From Norana najaformis (taxonomy: Eukaryota > Annelida > Clitellata > Crassiclitellata > Hormogastridae), in contig OZ029913.1 of NCBI GenBank assembly GCA_964023275.1, positions 50,723,509 to 50,787,508 on the forward strand: a stretch of DNA of 64,000 nt, given 5' to 3'. The translations under genes and the position numbers were made by a program. Of this stretch, positions 10,418-18,188 are shown piece by piece; positions within the stretch are counted from its first letter, which is position 1, and the number at the start of each line of letters is the position of its first letter. The notes beneath the pieces are model-generated. The model was not told the DNA's origin. It did not search any database and was given only the letters and a program-made list of their open reading frames with translations.

Positions 10418-11923
10418 TCATAATGACAATAAGCTCTCGTTGTTGACCCAGGAATTAAACGATTCTGGGTAACCATACCATTTTACGAGAGACTTATTTC
10501 CACGTCTTTTAATTATCTTTTCGATTCTATAAATTTCCTGATTAGTTTTTTGTAGTTCTTGTTCGTAAAATGTACCAATTATTTCTTCGTCGTTATAATC
10601 GGTTATTTTATACGTTGGAGGATCTGTGTATTGTACTCCCGATATAGTAAATACTTCTTCGGTCCATCTAGGTGTAAACCCTTTTTCGAATGTTTTCTTC
10701 TTTTTCGTAATTCTTACTTTATCACCGATCGAGAGTTTCGGAGACGCACGTTCATTAAAATCGGTTGGGTATAAATTTAACCATACTTTACTTTTGTTTG
10801 CTTTTTCACTAGCTTCTATCGGAGTCATTTTTATAGAACTATGCTTAGTGTTATTGTAGAGATCTACCATATCGTTTAAAACATCTATATATTTTATAGT
10901 AGAATTAGCTGAAAAATACTTGTACATCTTTTCCTTCATCGTTCTATTCCATCGTTCTATAACGCAAGATTTTTCTTCATTTTCGGTTGAATACGGGTTT
11001 ATTCCTAAATTTTTCACGTGTTTATTATAGAATTCCTTCCCCTTATCTACCCAAAGTTTTTCAGGTTTCCTACCACTACTTTTAAATATTTTCTCGAAAG
11101 CGGTTGCTACTGATTCTCCGTTCTTGTTTTTTAATGGAACAATCCAACCATATTTAGAAAAAATATCGATAACGCTTAACAGATATTTAAAACCATCGTT
11201 GTCTTTCGTGTATGCCTGCATATCGATTAAGTCGGCTGCCCATATTTCATCGATATCTCTAACGAAAACTCTTCTTTTTCGAAAATGTTTTATTACGGGT
11301 TTATGTAGTTCTTCTGCGAGTTCATCAGTCCATTTTACATCGTCTTTATTTTTGACGTTTTTTTTTAATAGTCGTTCGAAGTTTTTTGAAGTCAACGATG
11401 CTGGAACCCCGAGACCAAAATTTACTTTTGCATTGAGTATAGGTTTTATAAAGGCTCTCTCCAAACGCTCTCTAATAGTAGGATTTGTTATACCGCTTAT
11501 TTCATCTACCATAATTTTATCGGCGACATTTCTGTTTCCGGTATCTGGATATGCTGCATAAGCTAAATCGTGACGATACGCCGCCTTATCTACTCTGTCA
11601 ATAGGTTTGGAATCTTCCTTAGGAGTATTATCAGGGTTCAATCTTAAATCTAATCTCGTACCAGGGCCTGCAAAATTCATTCCTGGAAGATGTATTTCAC
11701 CTGGGAATCTAGCCCATGGTAGTTTAATTTTACTAGTAATCGCGTTTAAAGAGTTGACCATATCACCACCAGTAGCATTTCCTTTTTCGTTCATTTTTAC
11801 GAACTGCGTTTTAGTAGTGCCACAGTCGACGCACACACCTCTTAGCATAGGTCTTCCGTTTTTGCTAACAACATTCCGAGCATCTTTAGTTTCGGTACGT
11901 TTTTTACATTTTACGCAATACAT
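10418..11923 (-). CDS. INT: Zinc-ribbon / PLA2-like / retroviral-type integrase / chromodomain fusion
   Basis: 501 aa, encoding the enzyme that inserts the element. Domains in order: an N-terminal zinc ribbon (C3, C6, C31, C34); a parvovirus VP1-type phospholipase A2-like segment with GPG at 86-88 (FAGPGT) and the catalytic-type pair H118-D119 in HDLAY; a linker with GLGVPASL; a retroviral-type rve core with D231 (AADLIDMQ), D293 (WVDKGKEF) and E323 (VIERWNR); an SH3-like basic region with SIGDKVRI near 400; and a C-terminal chromodomain (about 461-501, VKWYGYPESFNSWV). The integrase joins element ends to host DNA with a 6-bp stagger, matching the GGCCTC duplication. The chromodomain probably directs it to chromatin. 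The PLA2-like part suggests a virion role in membrane escape. Divergent from the ATPase gene across a 44-bp AT-rich gap that must hold both promoters. All catalytic acids are present and the ORF is intact. Confidence 0.95.
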   Translation of the reverse strand: MYCVKCKKRTETKDARNVVSKNGRPMLRGVCVDCGTTKTQFVKMNEKGNATGGDMVNSLNAITSKIKLPWARFPGEIHLPGMNFAGPGTRLDLRLNPDNTPKEDSKPIDRVDKAAYRHDLAYAAYPDTGNRNVADKIMVDEISGITNPTIRERLERAFIKPILNAKVNFGLGVPASLTSKNFERLLKKNVKNKDDVKWTDELAEELHKPVIKHFRKRRVFVRDIDEIWAADLIDMQAYTKDNDGFKYLLSVIDIFSKYGWIVPLKNKNGESVATAFEKIFKSSGRKPEKLWVDKGKEFYNKHVKNLGINPYSTENEEKSCVIERWNRTMKEKMYKYFSANSTIKYIDVLNDMVDLYNNTKHSSIKMTPIEASEKANKSKVWLNLYPTDFNERASPKLSIGDKVRITKKKKTFEKGFTPRWTEEVFTISGVQYTDPPTYKITDYNDEEIIGTFYEQELQKTNQEIYRIEKIIKRRGNKSLVKWYGYPESFNSWVNNESLLSL

Positions 11924-11967
11924 AATAACTCTTTTATTTTAATACAAAAAGTTTTATATAAAAAACG
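11924..11967. promoter_or_regulatory. Divergent promoter gap between integrase and ATPase
   Basis: Only 44 bp separate the two start codons. The sequence is AT-rich, with gttttatataaaaaa close to the ATPase ATG on one side and ctcttttattttaa on the other. A bidirectional promoter is inferred from geometry and the TATA-like run. Confidence 0.5.
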
Positions 11968-12771
11968 ATGGAAGTAAAAGATTTATCATGGAATGACTCG
12001 CTATCGAAAAGATCCAATAATCCTCTATTACCGAAGAGTATAAGAGGGGTGATTGTTGGAAAGTCGGGGTGTGGTAAGACGACCCTACTACTGAATTTAC
12101 TTTTAAGACCGGGGTGGTTGGACTATAACAACGTACAACTATTCGGTAAATCTCTGTTTCAACCGGAGTATAAAATTCTTAAGAAAGCATTCGAAGAAAA
12201 ATTACCAAAAGAAACGATCCTCAATTTATTCGGTTTAAAAGATGAGATTATGAAACTTAACGTATCACCAACATTAGTCGTTGAGGAAACCGCTAAAATG
12301 GCGAATGAGAAATCCGACATCTGTTGCAAGTTCTTTGAAACCGCGAATGACGTACCGGACCCGAGAGACTTAAGCAGGGAGAAGAAAAACCTGATGATTT
12401 TCGATGATTTACAATTAGAAAAACAAAACAAATGCGAAACGTATTACATCAGAGGAAGACATAGTAACGTAGATTGTTTTTACCTCGCGCAAAATTACTT
12501 CAAATTACCTAGGCAAACCATCAGAGAGAACGCAAACTTTATTTGTTTATTTCCTCAAGATATGAAAAATATTAATCATATCTATAACGATCATGTGAGT
12601 ACGGATATGGATAAAGAGGAATTTCGTAGTCTATGCGAGACGGCTTGGGAACAACCGCATGGATTTGTTGTAATAGATTTAAGTAGCAAAAAGGAAAATG
12701 GTAAATACCGGTCGGGGTTGGATACATTTTATATCCCTATGCAGCCAGAAATTGTGAACGACGATACTTAA
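11968..12771 (+). CDS. ATP: FtsK/HerA-type (A32-like) DNA packaging ATPase
   Basis: 267 aa. It powers genome packaging into the capsid, as in Polintons, virophages and poxvirus A32. The Walker A motif is at residues 31-39 (GKSGCGKTT), after a beta strand GVIV. The Walker B motif is at 143-148 (MIFDDL), with the acidic pair D146-D147. Downstream, RGRHSNVDCFYLAQNYFKLP followed by IRENAN carries the conserved sensor-like Gln and Arg of this family. Length is typical. It is the first gene of the rightward block and is followed 23 bp later by the penton gene. The ATG follows a tatataaaaaacg run. The ORF is intact with all expected motifs. The expected substrate is double-stranded element DNA with covalently primed ends. 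Confidence 0.93.
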   Translation: MEVKDLSWNDSLSKRSNNPLLPKSIRGVIVGKSGCGKTTLLLNLLLRPGWLDYNNVQLFGKSLFQPEYKILKKAFEEKLPKETILNLFGLKDEIMKLNVSPTLVVEETAKMANEKSDICCKFFETANDVPDPRDLSREKKNLMIFDDLQLEKQNKCETYYIRGRHSNVDCFYLAQNYFKLPRQTIRENANFICLFPQDMKNINHIYNDHVSTDMDKEEFRSLCETAWEQPHGFVVIDLSSKKENGKYRSGLDTFYIPMQPEIVNDDT

Positions 12772-12794
12772 AAAATTCCTTAGTTAATAAAAAG

Positions 12795-13586
12795 ATGGAT
12801 TCGCAAACGGAAAAGATGATAAACGCTATGGAAAAGACTGCACGCAACACGGAGCCTAAAGCGTCGTTTTACATTTTGTTGAACAAGAAGAGCACCAGAA
12901 TTAGAGTAAATTTTGCCCCTGTAATCGAATTGGATAGAAACAAGACATATGAAATGGCTTTAGTCGGACTCGAAACGTATAACTCGATTCCAAATATTAA
13001 CCCTATGAATAACAATTTTAGATATTCTCCCGATGGTGGTTCCACATGGTATAATATAGTAATACCGGAAGGTAGTTACGAAATCACGGATATGAATGAA
13101 TACGTACAGAGAATCATGAAAGATAATGGTCATTCCGATCCAGAAGGTAGTGAACCTTATATATCTCTCGAACCGAACAACAACACGTTAAAGGCAGTTT
13201 TAAATATCGCTCCTAATTTTAAGGTTGATTTTACACCCGAAAACTCTATTGGCTCTACTCTAGGTTTCAATAGCCGAGTATATTCGTCCGGGTATAACGA
13301 ATCGGAAAATTTAGTGGATATAATCAATGTAAGTAGTTTGAGAGTGACGAGCGATATAATCGGTGGTTCGTACTCTAATGGAACAACGACAAACGTGATA
13401 TATTCGTTTTTCCCGAATGTAGGACCGGGATATAAGATTATCGAAGCGCCAAAGAATTTAATATATCTTCCTCTTACAACATCCACGATTTCATCGATGG
13501 AAACAAAGCTTACGGACCAAAAAGGAAAATTACTTAATCTTAGAGGAGAAGAATTATCGATAAAGTTTCATGTGAGAGAAGCGTAA
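12795..13586 (+). CDS. Penton-like minor capsid protein (single jelly roll)
   Basis: 263 aa. By length, position and beta-rich sequence this is the Polinton minor capsid (penton) protein, which forms the icosahedral vertices. Visible features are the N-terminal segment with KASFYILLNKKSTRIRVNF, a KTYEMALVGLETYNSIPNI stretch, GGSTWYNIVIPEGSYEI, and a C-terminal LNLRGEELSIKFHVRE. All fit the family pattern in which the protein resembles a vertex single jelly roll. No catalytic motifs are present. It lies between the packaging ATPase and a pX-like protein, the usual morphogenesis neighbourhood. Assignment is from family resemblance; a structure prediction would settle it. Confidence 0.82.
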   Translation: MDSQTEKMINAMEKTARNTEPKASFYILLNKKSTRIRVNFAPVIELDRNKTYEMALVGLETYNSIPNINPMNNNFRYSPDGGSTWYNIVIPEGSYEITDMNEYVQRIMKDNGHSDPEGSEPYISLEPNNNTLKAVLNIAPNFKVDFTPENSIGSTLGFNSRVYSSGYNESENLVDIINVSSLRVTSDIIGGSYSNGTTTNVIYSFFPNVGPGYKIIEAPKNLIYLPLTTSTISSMETKLTDQKGKLLNLRGEELSIKFHVREA

Positions 13587-13618
13587 AATACATTAAAAGT
13601 TTTTTAATTATATGTAAA

Positions 13619-14218
13619 ATGAGTCGATACACGAATATAAAAGTTAACGTTTCGGAAGGACAGATAGACAAAATTAAACGAGCTATTCAAGCTGGAACTG
13701 GAGTAAATATCAAACTGTCTTTCAACGATCTATCCGGAGAACACGAGTTGGCTCTTACACAAGCCCAAATTAATAGAATGGCAAAAGCGTACCAAGAAGG
13801 AAAAGGAACAACGATCAAGATGAGTAAAACGCAATTGGAGCATAATTCGAAAATTAAAGGTGGTTTTATAGGCGCAATTCTACCGTTTCTTGCTACAGCT
13901 GGTAAATTTCTTCTATCTACCGTAGCACCAAGTCTGTTTCAAGGTGCTTTAAGTGGTCTAGGATCTGCGGCTACTTCTAAAATAATCGATAAAATTAGCG
14001 GTTCGGGAGTATTGTACGTTAAAAAAGGAGATAAAGCTTTTAAAGTAGAACCAAGAGGTAATGGTTTATATCTCGCGCCTTGGAATAAAGGTAATTCGGT
14101 AACGGGAAATGGTTTGTATATGAAAACGCAAGGATCGGGGTATGTGGATGGACGCGGTTTATTACTCGGACCGAATTCACCGTTTAAAAATATACCGATC
14201 CTAGGAATGATTTTGTAG
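13619..14218 (+). CDS. pVI/pX-like membrane-active core protein with maturation site
   Basis: 199 aa. The N-terminal half holds two related repeats (about 10-36 and 46-72; second one QINRMAKAYQEGKGTTIKMS). A glycine pair follows at 81-82 in IKGG|F, which fits the adenain cleavage consensus (M/I/L)XGG|X. The segment just after it, FIGAILPFLATAGKFLL (83-99), is a strong hydrophobic or amphipathic helix, continuing to about 112. The C-terminal part is Gly-rich with repeated GNGLY units. The layout (pro-segment, protease site, lytic helix) parallels adenovirus pVI, which breaks the endosome after processing, so a similar role is inferred. Other possible (M/I/L)XGX|G sites are at 111-115 and 126-130. 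It lies 32 bp after the penton gene. Confidence 0.72.
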   Translation: MSRYTNIKVNVSEGQIDKIKRAIQAGTGVNIKLSFNDLSGEHELALTQAQINRMAKAYQEGKGTTIKMSKTQLEHNSKIKGGFIGAILPFLATAGKFLLSTVAPSLFQGALSGLGSAATSKIIDKISGSGVLYVKKGDKAFKVEPRGNGLYLAPWNKGNSVTGNGLYMKTQGSGYVDGRGLLLGPNSPFKNIPILGMIL

Positions 14219-14250
14219 AATATTTAAAAATTAATAATGGTATAAATAAA

Positions 14251-14655
14251 ATGTCATATCGAGGACCAATTCATAAATTCATAACGAAAAGACCACCACA
14301 AAGTAGAGACGTTATAACACCACCGAATACGGTAAAATGGCTACCGAAGGAAGAAGTTACTCACGCTCCTATAAGACAACGAGGAGGATGGCGATGTGAA
14401 ATATTCGCTCAAGAGACGATTACGATTCAACCTAGAGCATCGTTTACCCTGGCATTAGCATTCGGTGTTTCGTTGACTCGTGGTATGTGTTTCATCTCTC
14501 TTCGACAGAAGATTAAAAAAGAAATGTGCAGTCTACAAGATGGGGTGATTTCCGAAGATGAAGAAGATATCGCGATTACTATCCAAAACAATTCCGATTC
14601 GGTAGTTGTCATAAACGGAGGAGATTCGTTATGCTATATAAATTATAACGTGTAA
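14251..14655 (+). CDS. dUTPase-like beta protein lacking catalytic motifs
   Basis: 134 aa. Residues about 50-131 follow the trimeric dUTPase fold pattern: FAQETITIQPRASFTLALAF, then a Gly/strand pair, the turn DGVISEDEEDIAITIQNNS in the place of the usual GVIDxDYRGEI, and GGDSLCYI in place of the terminal GDxIAQL. The catalytic residues of motifs 1-3 are absent: there is no AGxDL or GRSG, and the Asp and Tyr of motif 3 are Ser and Glu. So it is unlikely to hydrolyse dUTP. The N-terminal 45 residues are basic and proline-rich and could bind DNA or capsid. Flanked by capsid/core genes, it is more likely a virion component built on the dUTPase fold; this is inference. A perfect hairpin begins at its stop codon. 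Confidence 0.7.
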   Translation: MSYRGPIHKFITKRPPQSRDVITPPNTVKWLPKEEVTHAPIRQRGGWRCEIFAQETITIQPRASFTLALAFGVSLTRGMCFISLRQKIKKEMCSLQDGVISEDEEDIAITIQNNSDSVVVINGGDSLCYINYNV

Positions 14656-14682
14656 TTATAATTATAACGTATAATTATAATT
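14654..14682. terminator. 13-bp hairpin at the stop of the dUTPase-like gene
   Basis: aattataattata (14654-14666), loop acg, then tataattataatt (14670-14682), perfect. It overlaps the last two bases of the TAA stop at 14653-14655. It is purely AT in the stem, so the chance of random occurrence is higher than for the other two hairpins. Confidence 0.45.
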
Positions 14683-14710
14683 TAAAAAATAATCCATAGT
14701 ATAAAAAAAG

Positions 14711-15313
14711 ATGGAAAAAGATAGAATAGATGAAGCCGATGGAACTGCGCAAACGTTTCGTCTTCGAGAAATTAGCGAAATACGAAAAGAGATCGAACAA
14801 GAACGCGGGAAAAGAGATGTGTTAAGTAAAAAGTATCGTAGAAGTGCAGAAATAATCTCAACATTAGATATCTTGTTAAAAGTTATTACGATGGGAATGG
14901 GAGCAACGGGAATCTCTCTCCTATCTACCGTAATCGCGGTACCCACATCTATCGCTTTAGTAGGAGCAGCGGTAGGATTAGGTACGATAAGTTTCATCGG
15001 CGGTTTCGTTAATAAAAAACTCTCTTTGAAAGCGGTGAAGCATGAAAAAATTAAAACGTTAGCGGAAGCAAAACTCAACACGATAAACGACTACGTCTCG
15101 AAAGCTCTCGCAGATGATAATATTTCGGGTGAAGAATTCTCGTTAATACTAAGCGAGAAGGATAAATTTAACGATATGAAAGAAGAAATTCAAAAGAAAA
15201 GTAAAGCTGTAATAGAGGAGGAGACAAAAAAATCGTTAATCAACAGAGGAAGAGAAGGCGCGATACAATCTTTCAGAAATATGTTTTCAAAAACCTCAGA
15301 CACAAAAATGTAA
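14711..15313 (+). CDS. Conserved Polinton coiled-coil membrane protein
   Basis: 200 aa of a family I recognise from many invertebrate Polintons, with no assigned function. Residues 18-48 are a highly charged helix (LREISEIRKEIEQERGKR). Residues about 53-100 form one long or two short hydrophobic helices rich in Gly, Ala and Ser (GMGATGISLLSTVIAVPTS). Residues 105-160 are charged with AEAKLNTINDYVSKAL and an EF-hand-like acidic turn DDNISGEEF that is shared across the family. The tail is basic. A membrane-associated virion or scaffold protein is a reasonable guess. It is preceded by a tagtataaaaaaag run directly before the ATG. It lies between the dUTPase-like gene and a 313-aa conserved protein. 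Confidence 0.8.
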   Translation: MEKDRIDEADGTAQTFRLREISEIRKEIEQERGKRDVLSKKYRRSAEIISTLDILLKVITMGMGATGISLLSTVIAVPTSIALVGAAVGLGTISFIGGFVNKKLSLKAVKHEKIKTLAEAKLNTINDYVSKALADDNISGEEFSLILSEKDKFNDMKEEIQKKSKAVIEEETKKSLINRGREGAIQSFRNMFSKTSDTKM

Positions 15314-15348
15314 AAACATGTTAAAACATTATTTTACTATGTTAAAAC

Positions 15349-16290
15349 ATGTCGTTTCTAAAAATTTCCGATCCCGTAAAAAGAGACTTTATCGTCGACG
15401 AGTTTCTTAAGACGAAGAAAAGGTTACAACGAGACTTTTTATCAGAAAAATTAGGCGATATAGGTCTACAACGAGATTTAACGAAGTTGTACAAACCGAT
15501 CGTCGACTCGCAATCGGCAGTTTCGAAAGAACAAAAAGCTTTGTTATCGGATATAAAAGAAAGCGCCACATCGACGGCTACCGCGTTAAAAGCGCTTCCC
15601 GCATCCATTTCCTCGTTAAAAGCCGTTCAATTTCCTCAATACCCTTCCATAGAGGCATATACGGATCCAGTCGAGGATATTAGTACCTTATATCTAGAAA
15701 ATATAGCGGCCAAATACTTACAAGAATACACATCGAATAAAACGGCTGTAGACAAGACGTTCGGAATATATTCTAAAGACGGTCAATGGTATATAGGAGA
15801 CAGTCCGATTTCGATACAAGGAAACGATGTAACGGTTGGAGATAAGACGTACGTCGGAACTATGGGACTTTGGGAATTAATGACGATGGCCGACCCGGAT
15901 GACACGATATACAATAATAACGATTTACAAACGTATACCGAGATTCTAGACGAAACGAAAGCCATGTGCCGACCGAGCAATCCAAGTTACCCTAAAACGG
16001 TTAAAGGCAAAAAATACAACAAAATTATAAAATCGATATGGCATACGAGGTTTGTAAGAGCGCCGCATCTTTATTCAAAAACGGGTAAAGGAGTGGAGGG
16101 TAAGATGCAACACGTAATTACCATTCCAGAAAATCCTAATGACTTGGTGGAAGATCTAATATTACGAATGGATAGCTTGAAAGCGGGTAACACGGGTGTA
16201 AGAAACGAGATCGTTGCGATATGCGATGCGTTACCGAGACGAGGAGCGATCGATAAAGAACGATATAAAAAACTAATGTTACTAATATAA
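15349..16290 (+). CDS. Conserved Polinton protein of unknown function (PY-like)
   Basis: 313 aa, of a type repeatedly found in invertebrate Polintons next to the capsid genes. The N-terminal 110 residues are helical and charged, starting MSFLKISDPVKRDFIVDEFL, with a predicted coiled coil to about 100. Residues 140-180 contain GIYSKDGQWYIGDSPI and a conserved TMGLWELMTMADPDD. The following region has YTEILDETKAM and then KGKKYNKIIKSIWHTRF. The C-terminal 60 residues are basic and helical. No enzyme motif is visible. It is probably a structural or scaffold component because it sits directly before the second pX-like gene and the major capsid gene. Only 1 bp separates it from the next ORF, suggesting coupled expression. 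Confidence 0.78.
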   Translation: MSFLKISDPVKRDFIVDEFLKTKKRLQRDFLSEKLGDIGLQRDLTKLYKPIVDSQSAVSKEQKALLSDIKESATSTATALKALPASISSLKAVQFPQYPSIEAYTDPVEDISTLYLENIAAKYLQEYTSNKTAVDKTFGIYSKDGQWYIGDSPISIQGNDVTVGDKTYVGTMGLWELMTMADPDDTIYNNNDLQTYTEILDETKAMCRPSNPSYPKTVKGKKYNKIIKSIWHTRFVRAPHLYSKTGKGVEGKMQHVITIPENPNDLVEDLILRMDSLKAGNTGVRNEIVAICDALPRRGAIDKERYKKLMLLI

Positions 16291-16291
16291 A

Positions 16292-16774
16292 ATGTTGGCT
16301 ATTACTAAACGAAGGTATAAGAAAGTACACGTTATCGGTGGTTCTGGGATATTCGATACGGTTTCAGGAATTTTCAAGAAACTGTTAGCAACGACCACCG
16401 CTAGACAATTAGGGTCGACGGTCCTAAGTGCTGGTAAAGACGTCGCGAAAGAGATTGGAAAAAAGGCTCTCGATGTTGGGAAGAATGTGGCCATCGATGC
16501 TGGGAAACGATTAATGGATAAAGCGGTCGTTAAAATGTTGACGCCGAAAAATCAGGATGCTCTAACGAAATTGACTGAGTCGTCTCAACCTAATGTATTA
16601 CTTACGCAAAAATCTAAAGACATTCTAAATAAGTTATTTAGCGAAGCAGACGCTAAAGCGGCCGCGATGGCAGGTACGAATATAAATAAATTAATCGATG
16701 GGTCAGGAACTACCGCTGTTAAAATTCAAGATTTAGTACGCGCGATAAATGGGGCCGGAATGAAAGTCGTTTAA
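16292..16774 (+). CDS. Second pX/pVI-like basic membrane-active protein
   Basis: 160 aa. A basic N-terminus (TKRRYKKVHVIGGSG) leads into an amphipathic or hydrophobic helix SGIFDTVSGIFKKLLATT and then Lys/Ala/Gly-rich helices to about residue 80. Adenain-type cleavage sites are visible at both ends: IGGS|G at 15-19 (also VIGG|S) and INGA|G at 152-156. The second would release a pentapeptide GMKVV. Adenovirus pVI is likewise cut at both ends, its tail peptide acting as protease cofactor; equivalence here is inference. It begins 1 bp after the preceding stop and precedes the major capsid gene by 24 bp. Confidence 0.72.
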   Translation: MLAITKRRYKKVHVIGGSGIFDTVSGIFKKLLATTTARQLGSTVLSAGKDVAKEIGKKALDVGKNVAIDAGKRLMDKAVVKMLTPKNQDALTKLTESSQPNVLLTQKSKDILNKLFSEADAKAAAMAGTNINKLIDGSGTTAVKIQDLVRAINGAGMKVV

Positions 16775-16798
16775 AAAATAATCCTCGCTTATTAAAAA

Positions 16799-18112
16799 AT
16801 GCAATCGGATATTTTAAGATTTACTGAAGAACCGCTGATAGACGAGAGTATCGAACGTTACGAATTCTACGAGTACGAACCAGCTGCGAGAACGAATTAT
16901 AACACATCGGGACAAATTCGTATAGACATAATAACACAAGATATATACACTCATCCGGCAGAGTCTTATCTACTATTCAAAGGAAGACTAACTAAAGCTG
17001 ATGGAACCGCGTACGCTGATGCTAATGCAGTGACGTTGACGAATAACGGGCTAATGCATCTTTTCAGTCAAATTTCGTATTTTTTAGCGAACCAAGATAT
17101 AGAGACGATATACAGTCCAGGACAAGCCACCACGATGTTAGGTTTGTTAAGATACCCAGATGGTTTCGCAAAAACTCAAGGTCTTAATCAACTGTGGTAT
17201 AAAGATACTACGAGTACCGCAGTTATGGTTGATAATACAGGGTTCGCCGTTAGACAGGCGTATCTTATCCAGAAACCGAACGCTAAAGGTAAATTCAGTT
17301 TCGTCGTACCGTTAAAACACATTTTTGGATTCTGCGACGATTACGATAAAGTAATCTACGGTGTGAAACATACTTTAACGCTAGTTCGAAAAGCTGACGA
17401 CGACGCTATTTACAAATCTAATGCGGTAGATGGTGCTGGAGCCGCAGTAGTTGTTCCTGGAAAAGTTACACTCAACAAAATTGCTTGGTTTATGCCACAC
17501 GTGATCCCAGCGGATGTGGAAAGAATGCAATTGTATAAAACTATCGAATCGAAAGTCTCCATACCCATAGCGTATCGAGCTCGTCAATGCGATACTATAT
17601 CGGTCGACCAAACGACTACGTTCAACTGGAGATTAGGCGCTAGGGCCGCTACCGACAGACCTAGGTATATAATACTAGGTTTTCAAACAGCTCGTAGTGG
17701 TGACCAAAACGCTAATCCATCGATATTCGACCATTGCAATCTTAAAAACGTGTACGCGATGGTGACTTCGGTAAGATACCCCGCCACCGACTACGACCTG
17801 TCATTTCCCGATCAAGATTTTGGGCAGCTATATCGAGACGCGGCGACGTTTAGCGAACAATTCTATGGCATGACCGATCTAATCACGCAATGCAATATTA
17901 CACCGCAAGATTTTAAAGATTTATACCCAATCGTGGTAATCGATGTAAGTAAGCAATCCGAGAGGATAAAAACATCGAGCGTAGATATCAGTATTAAAGC
18001 ATTTTTTGCAGCTGCTGTACCCGCTGATACAGAAGCATTCGCGGTCGTGATTTCGGATAGATTGGTTAAACTTCAAAGCGATGGTGAGAAAATGTCTGTA
18101 ATAACTCATTAA
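16799..18112 (+). CDS. MCP: Major capsid protein (double jelly roll)
   Basis: 437 aa, the hexon-like subunit that would trimerise to form capsid facets. Family features visible: the N-terminal ERYEFYEYEPAARTNYNTSG, then a strand IRIDIITQD, the YLLFKGRLTKADGT strand pair, NNGLMHLFSQISYFLAN and a central KFSFVVPLKHIFGFCDDY. The second half has IAWFMPHVIPADVERMQLY, RPRYIILGFQTARSGDQNAN and a VYAMVTSVRYP strand. Length is close to other Polinton and virophage double-jelly-roll proteins. It is preceded by a ttattaaaaaatg run at the start and followed by a 76-bp gap before the small DNA-binding gene. The ORF is intact. Confidence is high that it is the capsid protein, lower for the exact strand layout. 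Confidence 0.9.
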   Translation: MQSDILRFTEEPLIDESIERYEFYEYEPAARTNYNTSGQIRIDIITQDIYTHPAESYLLFKGRLTKADGTAYADANAVTLTNNGLMHLFSQISYFLANQDIETIYSPGQATTMLGLLRYPDGFAKTQGLNQLWYKDTTSTAVMVDNTGFAVRQAYLIQKPNAKGKFSFVVPLKHIFGFCDDYDKVIYGVKHTLTLVRKADDDAIYKSNAVDGAGAAVVVPGKVTLNKIAWFMPHVIPADVERMQLYKTIESKVSIPIAYRARQCDTISVDQTTTFNWRLGARAATDRPRYIILGFQTARSGDQNANPSIFDHCNLKNVYAMVTSVRYPATDYDLSFPDQDFGQLYRDAATFSEQFYGMTDLITQCNITPQDFKDLYPIVVIDVSKQSERIKTSSVDISIKAFFAAAVPADTEAFAVVISDRLVKLQSDGEKMSVITH

Positions 18113-18188
18113 GTTTGTACTACCATATCATCGGTTGTTGAAATAGAGTTCCAGTTTTAAAAAAAATTTCATTATAATAAAAACAAGA

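Noticed and set aside
10559..11942. Plus-strand ORFs opposite the integrase gene
   Set aside because: Antisense shadows of a well-supported minus-strand gene with no motifs of their own.
14251..14655. Active dUTPase
   Set aside because: Catalytic motif residues are missing, so only the fold is proposed.
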